From positions 62,001-126,000 of the forward strand of contig NZ_JAABLQ010000003.1 of the NCBI RefSeq assembly GCF_009915765.1: 64,000 nucleotides of DNA. The letters are read 5' to 3'. A program made the position numbers and the translations under genes. The notes under the pieces are model-generated. The model searched no databases. It was not told where the DNA came from and saw nothing but the letters and a program-made list of their open reading frames with translations. Position 1 is the first letter of the stretch, and the number at the start of each line of letters is the position of its first letter. This document shows, piece by piece, positions 7,848-16,267 of the stretch. Source of the stretch: Pannonibacter sp. XCT-53 (GTDB lineage: Bacteria > Pseudomonadota > Alphaproteobacteria > Rhizobiales > Stappiaceae).

Positions 7848-9329
7848 ATGCATATTCAGGACGATATGGGCTCCGAGCAATGGAACCGCGTGAAGACGCG
7901 CTTGCGTGCCGAACTGGGCGATGATGTCTTCACGAGCTGGTTCGCCCGTGTGGATCTGGAAGAGAACACCGACGGCACCGTTCGCCTGTCGGTTCCCACC
8001 CGCTTTCTCAAGCAGTGGATCCAGTCGCATTACCGCGACCGGCTGATGGGACTGTGGCAGCGCGAATGCGAGAACGTCCATCGCATCGAGCTGACCGTCC
8101 GCGGCGCGACCCGTCCGCGCCAGCCCGAGATGCCGATGGCCAGCAGCATGCCGGCGCCCGCCCGCCCGGTCGTCGCCACTGCCGCGCCGGAGCAGCGCCC
8201 GATCACCCTCAGCGAGCCCAATGCCGTCGCCGCGGCGCAGGCCGCCACGGCTGCCCTTGCCCGGGCCGAGGCGGACTCCAGCGCCCGTGACATCCTCCAG
8301 GGTGCCGCGCTCGACCCGAAATACACCTTCGAGACCTTTGTCGAGGGCGAGTCCAATGGCCTCGCCCTGGCCGCCGCCAAGCAGGTCGCCGCCGGTGGCG
8401 CCGTCACGTTCAACCCGCTTTACCTCCATGCGTCGGTTGGACTGGGCAAGACCCATCTCATGCAGGCCGTTGCCGCCAAGGCCCGCGCGGCCGGGCGCAA
8501 GGTGCTCTATCTGACCGCCGAACACTTCATGTACCGCTTTGTCGCGGCGCTGAAGGCCCAGTCGGCGCTGTCCTTCAAGGAAACCCTGCGCACCATCGAC
8601 CTCCTGCTCATCGACGACATGCAGTTCCTGCACGGCAAGCAGGTGCAGCAGGAGTTCTGCCACACCCTCAACGCCCTGATCGATGGCGCCCGCCAGGTGA
8701 TCGTGGCGGCGGACCGTGCCCCGTCCGAACTCGACACGCTGGATGACCGCGTCCGGTCGCGCCTGTCGGGCGGTCTCGTGGTCGGCATTGCCGAGCCGGA
8801 CTTCAGCCTGCGCCGCAACATCCTGTCGGCGCGCGTGGCCGGCATGCGCAAGTCCTACCCGAACTTCACCGTGCCCGACAGCGTGCTCGACTATGTGGCC
8901 CGGCATGTGGTCTCGTCGGGGCGTGACCTCGAAGGCGCGCTCAACCGCCTTGTTGCGCACAACCAGCTGACCAACCAGCCGATCACCCAGGAAATGGCGG
9001 AGATGACCCTCCGCGACCTGATCCGCTCGAGCGAACCGCGCCGGGTGAAGATCGAGGACATCCAGCGGATCGTCTCCAAGCACTACAACGTCACCAAGGC
9101 CGACCTCCTGTCGGCGCGCCGGACCCGCACCATCGTGCGCCCGCGCCAGATCGCCATGTATCTGGCGAAGGTGATGACCCCGCGGTCCCTGCCGGAGATC
9201 GGCCGCCGCTTCGGCAACCGCGACCACACCACGGTGCTGCACGCCGTGCGCAAGATCGAGGAAATGGCCCGCGCCGACGTGGCGCTGGCGCAGGAGCTGG
9301 AACTCCTGAAGCGCATGCTCGACGCGTGA
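7848..9329 (+). CDS. dnaA: Chromosomal replication initiator DnaA
   Basis: This is a 493-residue DnaA. Domain I (residues 1-80) holds the helicase-contact region, then comes an alanine/proline-rich domain II linker. The AAA+ domain has Walker A HASVGLGKTHLM near residue 196 and Walker B LLLIDDMQF near 252. Domain IV ends with the DnaA-box-binding helix NRDHTTVLHAVRKIE near 457. DnaA-ATP opens oriC and loads DnaB. GGAGGCGAGG precedes the ATG. The gene heads the dnaA-dnaN-recF-gyrB series. Confidence 0.98.
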   Translation: MHIQDDMGSEQWNRVKTRLRAELGDDVFTSWFARVDLEENTDGTVRLSVPTRFLKQWIQSHYRDRLMGLWQRECENVHRIELTVRGATRPRQPEMPMASSMPAPARPVVATAAPEQRPITLSEPNAVAAAQAATAALARAEADSSARDILQGAALDPKYTFETFVEGESNGLALAAAKQVAAGGAVTFNPLYLHASVGLGKTHLMQAVAAKARAAGRKVLYLTAEHFMYRFVAALKAQSALSFKETLRTIDLLLIDDMQFLHGKQVQQEFCHTLNALIDGARQVIVAADRAPSELDTLDDRVRSRLSGGLVVGIAEPDFSLRRNILSARVAGMRKSYPNFTVPDSVLDYVARHVVSSGRDLEGALNRLVAHNQLTNQPITQEMAEMTLRDLIRSSEPRRVKIEDIQRIVSKHYNVTKADLLSARRTRTIVRPRQIAMYLAKVMTPRSLPEIGRRFGNRDHTTVLHAVRKIEEMARADVALAQELELLKRMLDA

Positions 9330-9356
9330 GCGGGTTGCGGGAATAACGGGAACATC

Positions 9357-9390
9357 GGGGGCGTCCGCAGGGGCGCCCCTCTTGCTTTTG
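9357..9390 (+). terminator. Probable terminator after dnaA
   Basis: GGGGCG (9357-9362) and CGCCCC (9374-9379) form a GC stem with a 11-base loop. It is followed by TCTTGCTTTT, so partial termination between dnaA and dnaN is likely. Confidence 0.6.
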
Positions 9391-9493
9391 CGCTGCATTA
9401 AGGGCACGTTCGGTGCCCCATGCCGCGCAAGCGGCAGCAACTGTATCCAGAGCCGGAAACAATCACGGCCCACGAGTACATGGACAACGCGTC

Positions 9494-10612
9494 ATGAAAG
9501 CGACCCTCGAGCGGACCGACCTCCTCAAGTCCCTGACCCACGTCCACCGGGTTGTCGAGCGCCGCAACACCATTCCGATCCTGTCGAACGTGCTCCTGCG
9601 GGCCGAACAGGGCGCCCTCAAGCTGAAGGCGACCGACCTGGATCTGGAAGTGGTGGAGACCGTTCCGGCCATGATCGAGGTGCCCGGGGCCACGACGGTG
9701 CCGGCGCACATGATCTATGACATCGTGCGCAAGCTCCCCGAGGGCTCGCAGGTGGTGCTGGAGACGAACAGCGACGGCTCGACCCTGGAGCTGCGGGCCG
9801 GCCGGTCGCGCTTTGCGCTGCAGATGCTGCCCGAGGCGGACTTCCCCGACCTGACCGCCGGCACCTTCCCGCACCAGTTCGTGCTGACGGCCGGTGCGAT
9901 CCGAAAGCTGATCGACACGACCCAGTTTGCCATCTCCACCGAGGAGACGCGCTACTATCTGAACGGCATCTACCTGCATACGGTGACCGGGCAGAACGGG
10001 CAGATGGTGCGTGCGGTCGCCACCGATGGCCACCGCCTTGCCCAGGCCGAGGTGCCCGCGCCGCAGGGCGCGATCGGCATGCCGGGCGTGATCGTGCCGC
10101 GCAAGACGGTCGGCGAGATCCAGAAGCTGCTCGAGGACCGCGAGGCGGAAGTCTCGGTCGAGCTGTCGGAAACCAAGATCCGCGTGACGAACGGGCCGGT
10201 CGTGCTGACGTCGAAACTGATCGACGGCACCTTCCCCGACTACGGCCGCGTCATCCCGCAGCACAATGACAAGGAGCTGCGTGTCGACCGTGACGAGTTC
10301 AAGGAGGCGGTTGATCGCGTGTCGACGATCTCCTCCGAACGGGGCCGCGCGGTGAAGCTGTCGCTCTCCGAAGGCCGGCTCGTGCTGGCCGTGAACAACC
10401 CGGACTCGGGCAGCGCAACCGAAGAGCTTGCCGTCGAGTATGATGCGGATCCGATGGAAATCGGCTTCAACTCGCGCTACCTGCTCGACATCGCCGGCCA
10501 GCTCTCCGGCGATACGGCGCTGTTCCGCCTTGCGGATTCCGGTTCACCGACCCTGGTTCAGGATCACGCCACCGACGACTGCCTGTTCGTGCTGATGCCG
10601 ATGCGTGTCTGA
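9494..10612 (+). CDS. dnaN: DNA polymerase III beta subunit (sliding clamp)
   Basis: This 372-residue clamp subunit begins MKATLERTDLLKSLTHVHRVVERRNTIPIL-type sequence and ends LFVLMPMRV, the conserved beta-clamp tail. The three repeated clamp domains cover the whole length and the client-binding cleft region (ATDGHRLA, PNYxxVIP-type YGRVIPQ) is present. It forms the ring that tethers Pol III and repair factors. The start at 9494 was chosen from the conserved N-terminus; upstream in-frame codons are not family-like. Confidence 0.97.
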   Translation: MKATLERTDLLKSLTHVHRVVERRNTIPILSNVLLRAEQGALKLKATDLDLEVVETVPAMIEVPGATTVPAHMIYDIVRKLPEGSQVVLETNSDGSTLELRAGRSRFALQMLPEADFPDLTAGTFPHQFVLTAGAIRKLIDTTQFAISTEETRYYLNGIYLHTVTGQNGQMVRAVATDGHRLAQAEVPAPQGAIGMPGVIVPRKTVGEIQKLLEDREAEVSVELSETKIRVTNGPVVLTSKLIDGTFPDYGRVIPQHNDKELRVDRDEFKEAVDRVSTISSERGRAVKLSLSEGRLVLAVNNPDSGSATEELAVEYDADPMEIGFNSRYLLDIAGQLSGDTALFRLADSGSPTLVQDHATDDCLFVLMPMRV

Positions 10613-10659
10613 CGCGCCGGCGCTTGGCCGGGCACGACCTTGAGGCCAGGTGAGAACCG

Positions 10660-11775
10660 ATGACATCGCCGGCTCCGGTGGCCATTGACCGGCTGCTTCT
10701 GACCGATTTCCGGAACTACAGCCGGCTGGCGCTGACGCCGGCCGGGCGTCTTGTTGCGCTCGTTGGCAACAACGGCATCGGCAAGACCAATGTGCTGGAG
10801 GCCATCTCCTTCCTGTCTGCCGGCCGCGGGCTGCGCCGCGCTGCCCTGCCCGAGATTGCCCGGCGCGACGGCGACGGCACGTGGGCGGTGGCGGCAACGC
10901 TCAACGGTCCTCTTGGCGATGTCCAGATCGGCACCGGCTATGCGGGCGGAGACAGCGGTCGCCGGGTGCGGATCGACGGTGCCGAGGCGAGATCGTCCGA
11001 AGCCCTCCTGGAGCATGTGCGTGTCCTGTGGCTGGTTCCGGCCATGGACGGGCTGTTCACGGGGCCGGCCGGCGACCGGCGGCGGTTTCTCGACCGTCTC
11101 ACCCTGTCCATCGACCCTGCGCATGGCCGGCGGGTGAACGATCTGGAGAAGGCGCTCAGCCACCGCAACCGGCTCCTGGACACCGGCGGATCGGCCGCCT
11201 GGCTCGATGCGGTCGAGCAGCAGCTCGCCGGTCTCGGCCTGGCCGTGGCAGCGGCGCGCCGGGAAACGCTGAGCCTGTTGCGCGACCGGATCGCGGCGCA
11301 GGCGCAGCTCGGCCTGCCGTTCCCGGTTGCCGATCTGTCGCTGGAGGGCGAGTTCGAGACCGCAGCCGCCGGTCTGGCCGCCAGCGACCAGGAAGACCTG
11401 TTGCGGCGGCAGCTGCGCGACGGCCGCGCCCGTGACCGCGCAGCCGGACGGACGCTCTCTGGACCGCACCGGACCGATCTCTCCGTAATCCATCAGGCCA
11501 AGCAGATGCCGGCGGGCCTTGCGTCGACCGGCGAGCAGAAGGCGCTTCTGATCGGCCTCATCCTGGCCCATGCGGACCTGACGGCGGCAGTGTCCGGGCT
11601 GACGCCGATCCTGCTGCTTGACGAGGTGGCCGCGCATCTCGATCCGGGCCGGCGCAAGGCGCTGTTCTCGCGTCTTGTCGGGCTTGACTGCCAGGTGTTC
11701 ATGACCGGGACCGACGCCCAGCTTTTCGCCGACCTGCCAGAGGGCGGCGAGATCGTCCCGCTGGGCGCAACCTGA
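10660..11775 (+). CDS. recF: DNA replication and repair protein RecF
   Basis: This 371-residue SMC-like ATPase helps RecO and RecR load RecA at gaps. The N-terminal half has LLLTDFRNYSRL and Walker A GNNGIGKTNVLEAI near residue 34. The C-terminal part has the ABC-type signature STGEQKALLIGLILAH and Walker B ILLLDEVAAHLD. The gene follows dnaN by 47 bp and precedes gyrB, the classic arrangement. Confidence 0.96.
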   Translation: MTSPAPVAIDRLLLTDFRNYSRLALTPAGRLVALVGNNGIGKTNVLEAISFLSAGRGLRRAALPEIARRDGDGTWAVAATLNGPLGDVQIGTGYAGGDSGRRVRIDGAEARSSEALLEHVRVLWLVPAMDGLFTGPAGDRRRFLDRLTLSIDPAHGRRVNDLEKALSHRNRLLDTGGSAAWLDAVEQQLAGLGLAVAAARRETLSLLRDRIAAQAQLGLPFPVADLSLEGEFETAAAGLAASDQEDLLRRQLRDGRARDRAAGRTLSGPHRTDLSVIHQAKQMPAGLASTGEQKALLIGLILAHADLTAAVSGLTPILLLDEVAAHLDPGRRKALFSRLVGLDCQVFMTGTDAQLFADLPEGGEIVPLGAT

Positions 11776-11812
11776 AGCCGGGAGGCCGCGAAACCGCCCG
11801 ATTTCCGTGGCC

Positions 11813-11821
11813 TTATCCACC
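11813..11821 (+). promoter_or_regulatory. Single DnaA-box-like site upstream of gyrB
   Basis: TTATCCACC matches the DnaA box TTATCCACA at eight of nine bases and lies in the recF/gyrB gap. As a lone site it is more likely to affect gyrB transcription than to be part of an origin, and it may be chance. Confidence 0.35.
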
Positions 11822-11927
11822 TCTACCCGGCCCCTGCCGGCCCCTCTGGACCAGTCCGAGTTGAACCTGGAAGCCAGTGCCGTATAAGGGGATCCTGATC
11901 TTCCTGAGCGATTGGCGACCGATTCGT

Positions 11928-14360
11928 ATGACCGAGACCCCGAACTCCGAAACCGCCCAGTCCGAGTATGGCGCCGACAGCATCAAGGTGCTGAAGGGTC
12001 TGGATGCGGTGCGCAAGCGACCGGGCATGTACATCGGTGACACGGATGACGGGTCCGGCCTGCATCACATGGTCTACGAGGTCGTCGACAATGCGATCGA
12101 CGAGGCGCTGGCCGGCCATGCCGACCACGTGACCGTCACGCTCAACGCCGATGGCTCCGTGACCGTGACCGACAACGGCCGCGGCATCCCGACCGACCTG
12201 CATCCGCAGGAAGGCGTGTCGGCGGCCGAGGTGATCATGACCCAGCTGCATGCCGGCGGGAAGTTCGACCAGAACTCCTACAAGGTGTCGGGCGGCCTGC
12301 ACGGCGTGGGCGTGTCGGTGGTGAATGCCCTGTCGACCAAGCTGGAGCTGCGCATCTGGCGCGGCGGCAACGAGCATTTCATGCGCTTCCGGCACGGCGA
12401 TGCGGAGGCTCCGCTGGCCGTGGTCGGCCCGTCGAACGGCCGCAAGGGCACGGAAGTCACCTTCCTGCCCTCGCCGGAGACCTTCACCCGCACCGAGTTC
12501 GATTTCGCGACGCTGGAGCACCGCCTGCGCGAGCTTGCCTTCCTGAACTCCGGCGTCCGCATCCTGCTCACCGACCGGCGCGGCGTGGAGGAGAAGAAGG
12601 TCGAGCTGTTCTACGAGGGCGGGCTGGAAGCTTTCGTGCGGTATCTCGACCGCACCAAGCATCCGCTGCTCGAAGCGCCGATCACCATGATGACCGAGCG
12701 CGACGGCATCACCGTCGAGGCCGCGATGTGGTGGAACGACAGCTACCACGAGCAGGTTCTGTGCTTCACCAACAACATCCCCCAGCGCGACGGCGGCACC
12801 CATCTGGCCGGCTTCCGCGCTGCGCTGACGCGCCAGGTGACCGGCTACGCCGAAAGCTCCGGGCTGATGAAGAAGGAAAAGGTCCAGCTGACCGGCGACG
12901 ACTGCCGCGAAGGCCTGACCTGCGTCCTGTCGGTCAAGGTGCCGGATCCGAAGTTCTCGTCGCAGACCAAGGACAAGCTGGTCTCGTCGGAAGTCCGTCC
13001 GGTGGTCGAGAACGCGATCAACCAGGCGCTGGCCGACTGGCTGGAGGAAAACCCGGCCAAGGCCAAGTCCGTCGTCGGCAAGGTGGTGGAAGCAGCCTCG
13101 GCCCGCGAGGCGGCGCGCAAGGCGCGCGAGCTGACGCGGCGCAAGGGCGCGCTGGACATCGCCTCGCTGCCGGGCAAGCTGGCGGACTGCCAGGAACGCG
13201 ATCCCTCCAAGGCCGAACTGTTCCTTGTCGAGGGCGACTCGGCCGGTGGTTCCGCCAAGCAGGGACGTCACCGCGAGCGCCAGGCCGTGCTGCCGCTGCG
13301 CGGCAAGATCCTGAACGTGGAACGCGCGCGCTTCGACAAGATGCTCTCTTCCAACGAGATCGGAACGCTGATCACGGCGCTTGGCACCGGTATCGGCAAG
13401 GAAGAGTTCAACATCGACAAGCTGCGCTATCACAAGATCATCATCATGACGGACGCCGACGTCGACGGCGCCCACATCCGCACGCTGCTGCTGACCTTCT
13501 TCTTCCGCCAGATGCCGGACCTGATCGAGCGCGGGCACATCTACATTGCCCAGCCGCCGCTCTACAAGGTGAAGCGCGGGCAGTCGGAACAGTATCTCAA
13601 GGACCAGACGGCGCTGGAGAACTATCTCATCAGCACCGGTCTGGAAGACACCTCCCTGACCCTGGCCACCGGTGAGGTGCGCATGGGCGCCGATCTGCGC
13701 CAGGTGGTCGAGACCGCGCGCGCCATCAGCGGCATTCTCGACGGCCTTCATGCCCGCTATGACCGCTCCGTCGTCGAGCAGGCCGCGATTGCCGGCGCGC
13801 TCAACATCGAGACCCTGCACGACGTCGAGAAGGCACAGGAGGCTGCCGCCTATATCGCGCGCCGGCTGGACATTCTGGCCGACGAGTTCGAGCGGGGCTG
13901 GACGTCGGAGGTGCGCGATGACGGCAGCCTGGTCTTCAGCCGGACTGTCCGGGGCGTGGAGGAGGTTGCAACCATCGATGCGGCCCTGCTCGGGTCGGCC
14001 GATGCCCGTCGTCTTGATGCCCATGGCGCGCATCTGCGCGAGATCTATGGCAAGGCGGCAACGCTGCGGCGCAAGGACCAGGAGCATCCGATCCGCGGTC
14101 CGCAGGCCCTCCTCTCGACCGTCTTCGCCATTGGGCGCAAGGGCATCAGCCTGCAGCGCTACAAGGGCCTTGGCGAAATGAACCCGGAGCAGCTGTGGGA
14201 GACCACGCTCGATCCCAACGTCCGCTCGCTGCTGCAGGTCAAGGTGCGCGAGGCCGATGACGCCGACGACATCTTCACCAAGCTGATGGGCGACGAGGTC
14301 GAGCCGCGCCGCGAGTTCATCCAGGACAATGCGCTCAGCGTGTCCAACCTCGACGTCTGA
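11928..14360 (+). CDS. gyrB: DNA gyrase subunit B
   Basis: This 810-residue ATPase subunit of gyrase drives negative supercoiling together with GyrA. The GHKL ATPase domain shows VVDNAIDEALAGH, DNGRGIPTDLHP and GGLHGVGVSVVNALS. The TOPRIM region has EGDSAGGSAKQGR, PLRGKILNVE and the metal-binding DADVDGAHI, and the tail has QRYKGLGEMNPEQLWETT. The ATG at 11928 fits the family N-terminus; an in-frame GTG at 11877 would add 17 unconserved residues. An intrinsic terminator follows. Confidence 0.97.
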   Translation: MTETPNSETAQSEYGADSIKVLKGLDAVRKRPGMYIGDTDDGSGLHHMVYEVVDNAIDEALAGHADHVTVTLNADGSVTVTDNGRGIPTDLHPQEGVSAAEVIMTQLHAGGKFDQNSYKVSGGLHGVGVSVVNALSTKLELRIWRGGNEHFMRFRHGDAEAPLAVVGPSNGRKGTEVTFLPSPETFTRTEFDFATLEHRLRELAFLNSGVRILLTDRRGVEEKKVELFYEGGLEAFVRYLDRTKHPLLEAPITMMTERDGITVEAAMWWNDSYHEQVLCFTNNIPQRDGGTHLAGFRAALTRQVTGYAESSGLMKKEKVQLTGDDCREGLTCVLSVKVPDPKFSSQTKDKLVSSEVRPVVENAINQALADWLEENPAKAKSVVGKVVEAASAREAARKARELTRRKGALDIASLPGKLADCQERDPSKAELFLVEGDSAGGSAKQGRHRERQAVLPLRGKILNVERARFDKMLSSNEIGTLITALGTGIGKEEFNIDKLRYHKIIIMTDADVDGAHIRTLLLTFFFRQMPDLIERGHIYIAQPPLYKVKRGQSEQYLKDQTALENYLISTGLEDTSLTLATGEVRMGADLRQVVETARAISGILDGLHARYDRSVVEQAAIAGALNIETLHDVEKAQEAAAYIARRLDILADEFERGWTSEVRDDGSLVFSRTVRGVEEVATIDAALLGSADARRLDAHGAHLREIYGKAATLRRKDQEHPIRGPQALLSTVFAIGRKGISLQRYKGLGEMNPEQLWETTLDPNVRSLLQVKVREADDADDIFTKLMGDEVEPRREFIQDNALSVSNLDV

Positions 14361-14391
14361 GCCGCCCGTCCGCATCACCGCCGGACCGTTC

Positions 14392-14423
14392 AACCCCGCC
14401 GGAATGCCCCGGCGGGGTTTTTC
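14392..14423 (+). terminator. Intrinsic terminator of gyrB
   Basis: AACCCCGCC (14392-14400) pairs with GGCGGGGTT (14411-14419), followed by a T-rich stretch (TTTTTCTTT). It closes the dnaN-gyrB transcription block. Confidence 0.9.
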
Positions 14424-14473
14424 TTTGGCCTGCGCCCGGACCCCGGCCCTGGCGCACACCGACTTGACGCCTA

Positions 14474-14511
14474 GAGGGGCAAGGCATAAGCTCGCCCATA
14501 CCTTGCCCCTC
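14474..14511. promoter_or_regulatory. Inverted repeat directly upstream of the padR-type gene
   Basis: GAGGGGCAAGG (14474-14484) and CCTTGCCCCTC (14501-14511) are perfect 11-bp arms separated by 16 bp. A TTGACG at 14464 lies just upstream, so the repeat covers the expected -10 and transcript start. It ends 1 bp before the ATG. This is a good candidate operator for the PadR regulator itself. Confidence 0.6.
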
Positions 14512-14512
14512 A

Positions 14513-15004
14513 ATGCCTGGTCGCTCGATGCCCTCAGCTACGCCCACCTCTGCCCCCCTTGCGACGGCCTCGCCGGATCTGACCGACCGCGCCTACTGGA
14601 ACGGCACGATCAAGATGAGCCTGTCGAAACTCTTCATCCTGCGCTCGCTGATCGAGGCACCGGCCCACGGCTACGAGATCGCCCGGCGGGTGGCGGAGAT
14701 GACCCGGGGCTGCTGTTCACCGACCGAAGGCACCGTCTATCCGGTGATGCGGGAGTTCGAGGCCGGAGGCTACGTCACCCGGACAGACGAGACCGTCGGT
14801 GGGCGGCCGCGCAAGATCTACACGCTGACGCAGCGGGGCCGCACGGCCCTGGAGATCGCGCTCGGCGCCTGGGCGGAGGCAACGGCCGCCCTGACGCTCG
14901 CCTCCCGCGATATCCTGGCTGCCCCCGAGCGCCCGGCCCATTCCGCCGGTGCCGGCTGCTGCACCGCAACGCCGACGCCCCGGCCGGACACGGGTGCTGC
15001 ATGA
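14513..15004 (+). CDS. PadR family transcriptional regulator
   Basis: This 163-residue protein carries a PadR winged helix: KLFILRSLIEAPAHGYEIARRV, TEGTVYPVMREFEAGGYV and GGRPRKIYTLTQRG. PadR proteins usually repress a neighbouring efflux gene until a ligand binds. Two vicinal cysteine pairs (residues 67-68 and 149-150, the second in an extended tail) could bind a thiophilic metal or sense oxidants; this is inference. The stop overlaps the MFS start by ATGA, so the two are co-translated. No clear ribosome-binding site precedes the ATG; internal starts at 14528 or 14615 are possible. Confidence 0.85.
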   Translation: MPGRSMPSATPTSAPLATASPDLTDRAYWNGTIKMSLSKLFILRSLIEAPAHGYEIARRVAEMTRGCCSPTEGTVYPVMREFEAGGYVTRTDETVGGRPRKIYTLTQRGRTALEIALGAWAEATAALTLASRDILAAPERPAHSAGAGCCTATPTPRPDTGAA

Positions 15005-16263
15005 TCCGCTCCGCCGCCACGAGCCTGCGCCAGTCTGCCAGCGGACGCCATTTCATCACCGGACTGGGGATCGGCCAGATCACCAGCTGGGGGACCCTCT
15101 ACTACTCCTTTCCGCTGATCGGCGAGGCCATGGGCCGCGACCTCGGCTGGAGCAAGGCAGAGGTCTTCCTCGCCGCCACCATCGGGCTGCTTCTGGCAGC
15201 GCCCGCAGCCTACCCAATCGGCGTCTGGATCGACCGGGGGCACGGGCGAACGATCATGGCGGGGGCGTCTGTGCTTGCGGCCGCGGCGCTGCTGGGCTGG
15301 TCACAGGTGTCCGAGCTCTGGCTGTTCTACGCCCTGGTCGGCGTCCTCGGCGTTCTGCAGGCTGCAGTTCTCTACGAGCCGGCCTTCGCCGTCGTGGCAC
15401 GCAGGGTCGGCGCCACCCAGGCCCGCAACGGCATCACGACGCTGACGTTCTGGGGGGGATTTGCCAGCACCGTGTTCATCCCGGTGGTGCAGATCCTGCT
15501 GGATCATCTGGGATGGCGCGGCACGCTGATGGCCCTGGCCGCGATCAACCTCGGCATTGCGGCGCTCTATGCCCTGGTGATCGACCGGGAGCGCGATGCC
15601 GCCGAACAGGACAGCGCCCGCGAGGCTGTTGCCCGCCGGCCGTCGCCGGAGGCAGGGGCACTGCCTGCGCGACCGCTGCGCGACGCCATGCGACGGCCGG
15701 TGTTCTGGCTGCTGGGTCTCGCCTTCACGGCCTATGCCGCCACCTTCTCGGCCTTCACCTTCCACCTGTATCCGCTGCTGCTGGAAAAGGGCCTCACGGC
15801 AGCCGAGGTGGTCACGGCGATGATGATGATCGGACCGGCCCAGGTGGCGGGGCGCCTGTTCATCTGGCGGCTGGCGGCCGGGGCCTCGGTGGCCCGGATC
15901 GGCTGCCTCGTCATTCCGGCGTTTCCCCTCACCCTGGCGGGCTTCGAACTGCTGCCGGTCACGCTTGCGGTCGCGCTGGCACTGGTCGCCCTGTATGGCC
16001 TGGCCAATGGCATCATGACGATCGTGCGCGGCATGGCGGTGCCCGAGATGCTGTCGCGGGAGGGATACGGCGCCCTGAACGGAGCCCTGGCCCTGCCGGG
16101 CACGCTGGCAAAGGCCATGGCGCCCGGCGCCGCGGCGCTGCTCTGGCAGGCAAGCGGCTCCTACGATGCGGTGCTTGGCGCCGCGATCCTCGGGGCGGCG
16201 ATCCTCGTGGTCTCGTTCTGGCTTGCCGCAGCCGTCTGCCAGCGCGAGGGCCAGCCGGGCTGA
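15001..16263 (+). CDS. MFS transporter, PadR-linked
   Basis: This 420-residue integral membrane protein has about twelve hydrophobic segments in two halves separated by a charged cytoplasmic loop near residues 195-220. The motif WIDRGHGRTIM after the second segment is an MFS motif A relative. It overlaps the PadR gene and is probably repressed by it, suggesting drug, metal or metabolite export. The substrate cannot be inferred from sequence. An open frame joining it to upstream DNA in the same phase crosses the PadR gene and is not real. Confidence 0.88.
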   Translation: MIRSAATSLRQSASGRHFITGLGIGQITSWGTLYYSFPLIGEAMGRDLGWSKAEVFLAATIGLLLAAPAAYPIGVWIDRGHGRTIMAGASVLAAAALLGWSQVSELWLFYALVGVLGVLQAAVLYEPAFAVVARRVGATQARNGITTLTFWGGFASTVFIPVVQILLDHLGWRGTLMALAAINLGIAALYALVIDRERDAAEQDSAREAVARRPSPEAGALPARPLRDAMRRPVFWLLGLAFTAYAATFSAFTFHLYPLLLEKGLTAAEVVTAMMMIGPAQVAGRLFIWRLAAGASVARIGCLVIPAFPLTLAGFELLPVTLAVALALVALYGLANGIMTIVRGMAVPEMLSREGYGALNGALALPGTLAKAMAPGAAALLWQASGSYDAVLGAAILGAAILVVSFWLAAAVCQREGQPG

Positions 16264-16267
16264 GCCA

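Noticed and set aside
11823..14513. 896-codon open frame antisense to gyrB
   Set aside because: It is a shadow of gyrB with no domain signature; gyrB itself is unambiguous.
14329..16263. Apparent 644-residue protein joining the gyrB end to the MFS transporter
   Set aside because: The first 220 codons run through the PadR gene in another phase; the MFS start at 15001 overlaps the padR stop.
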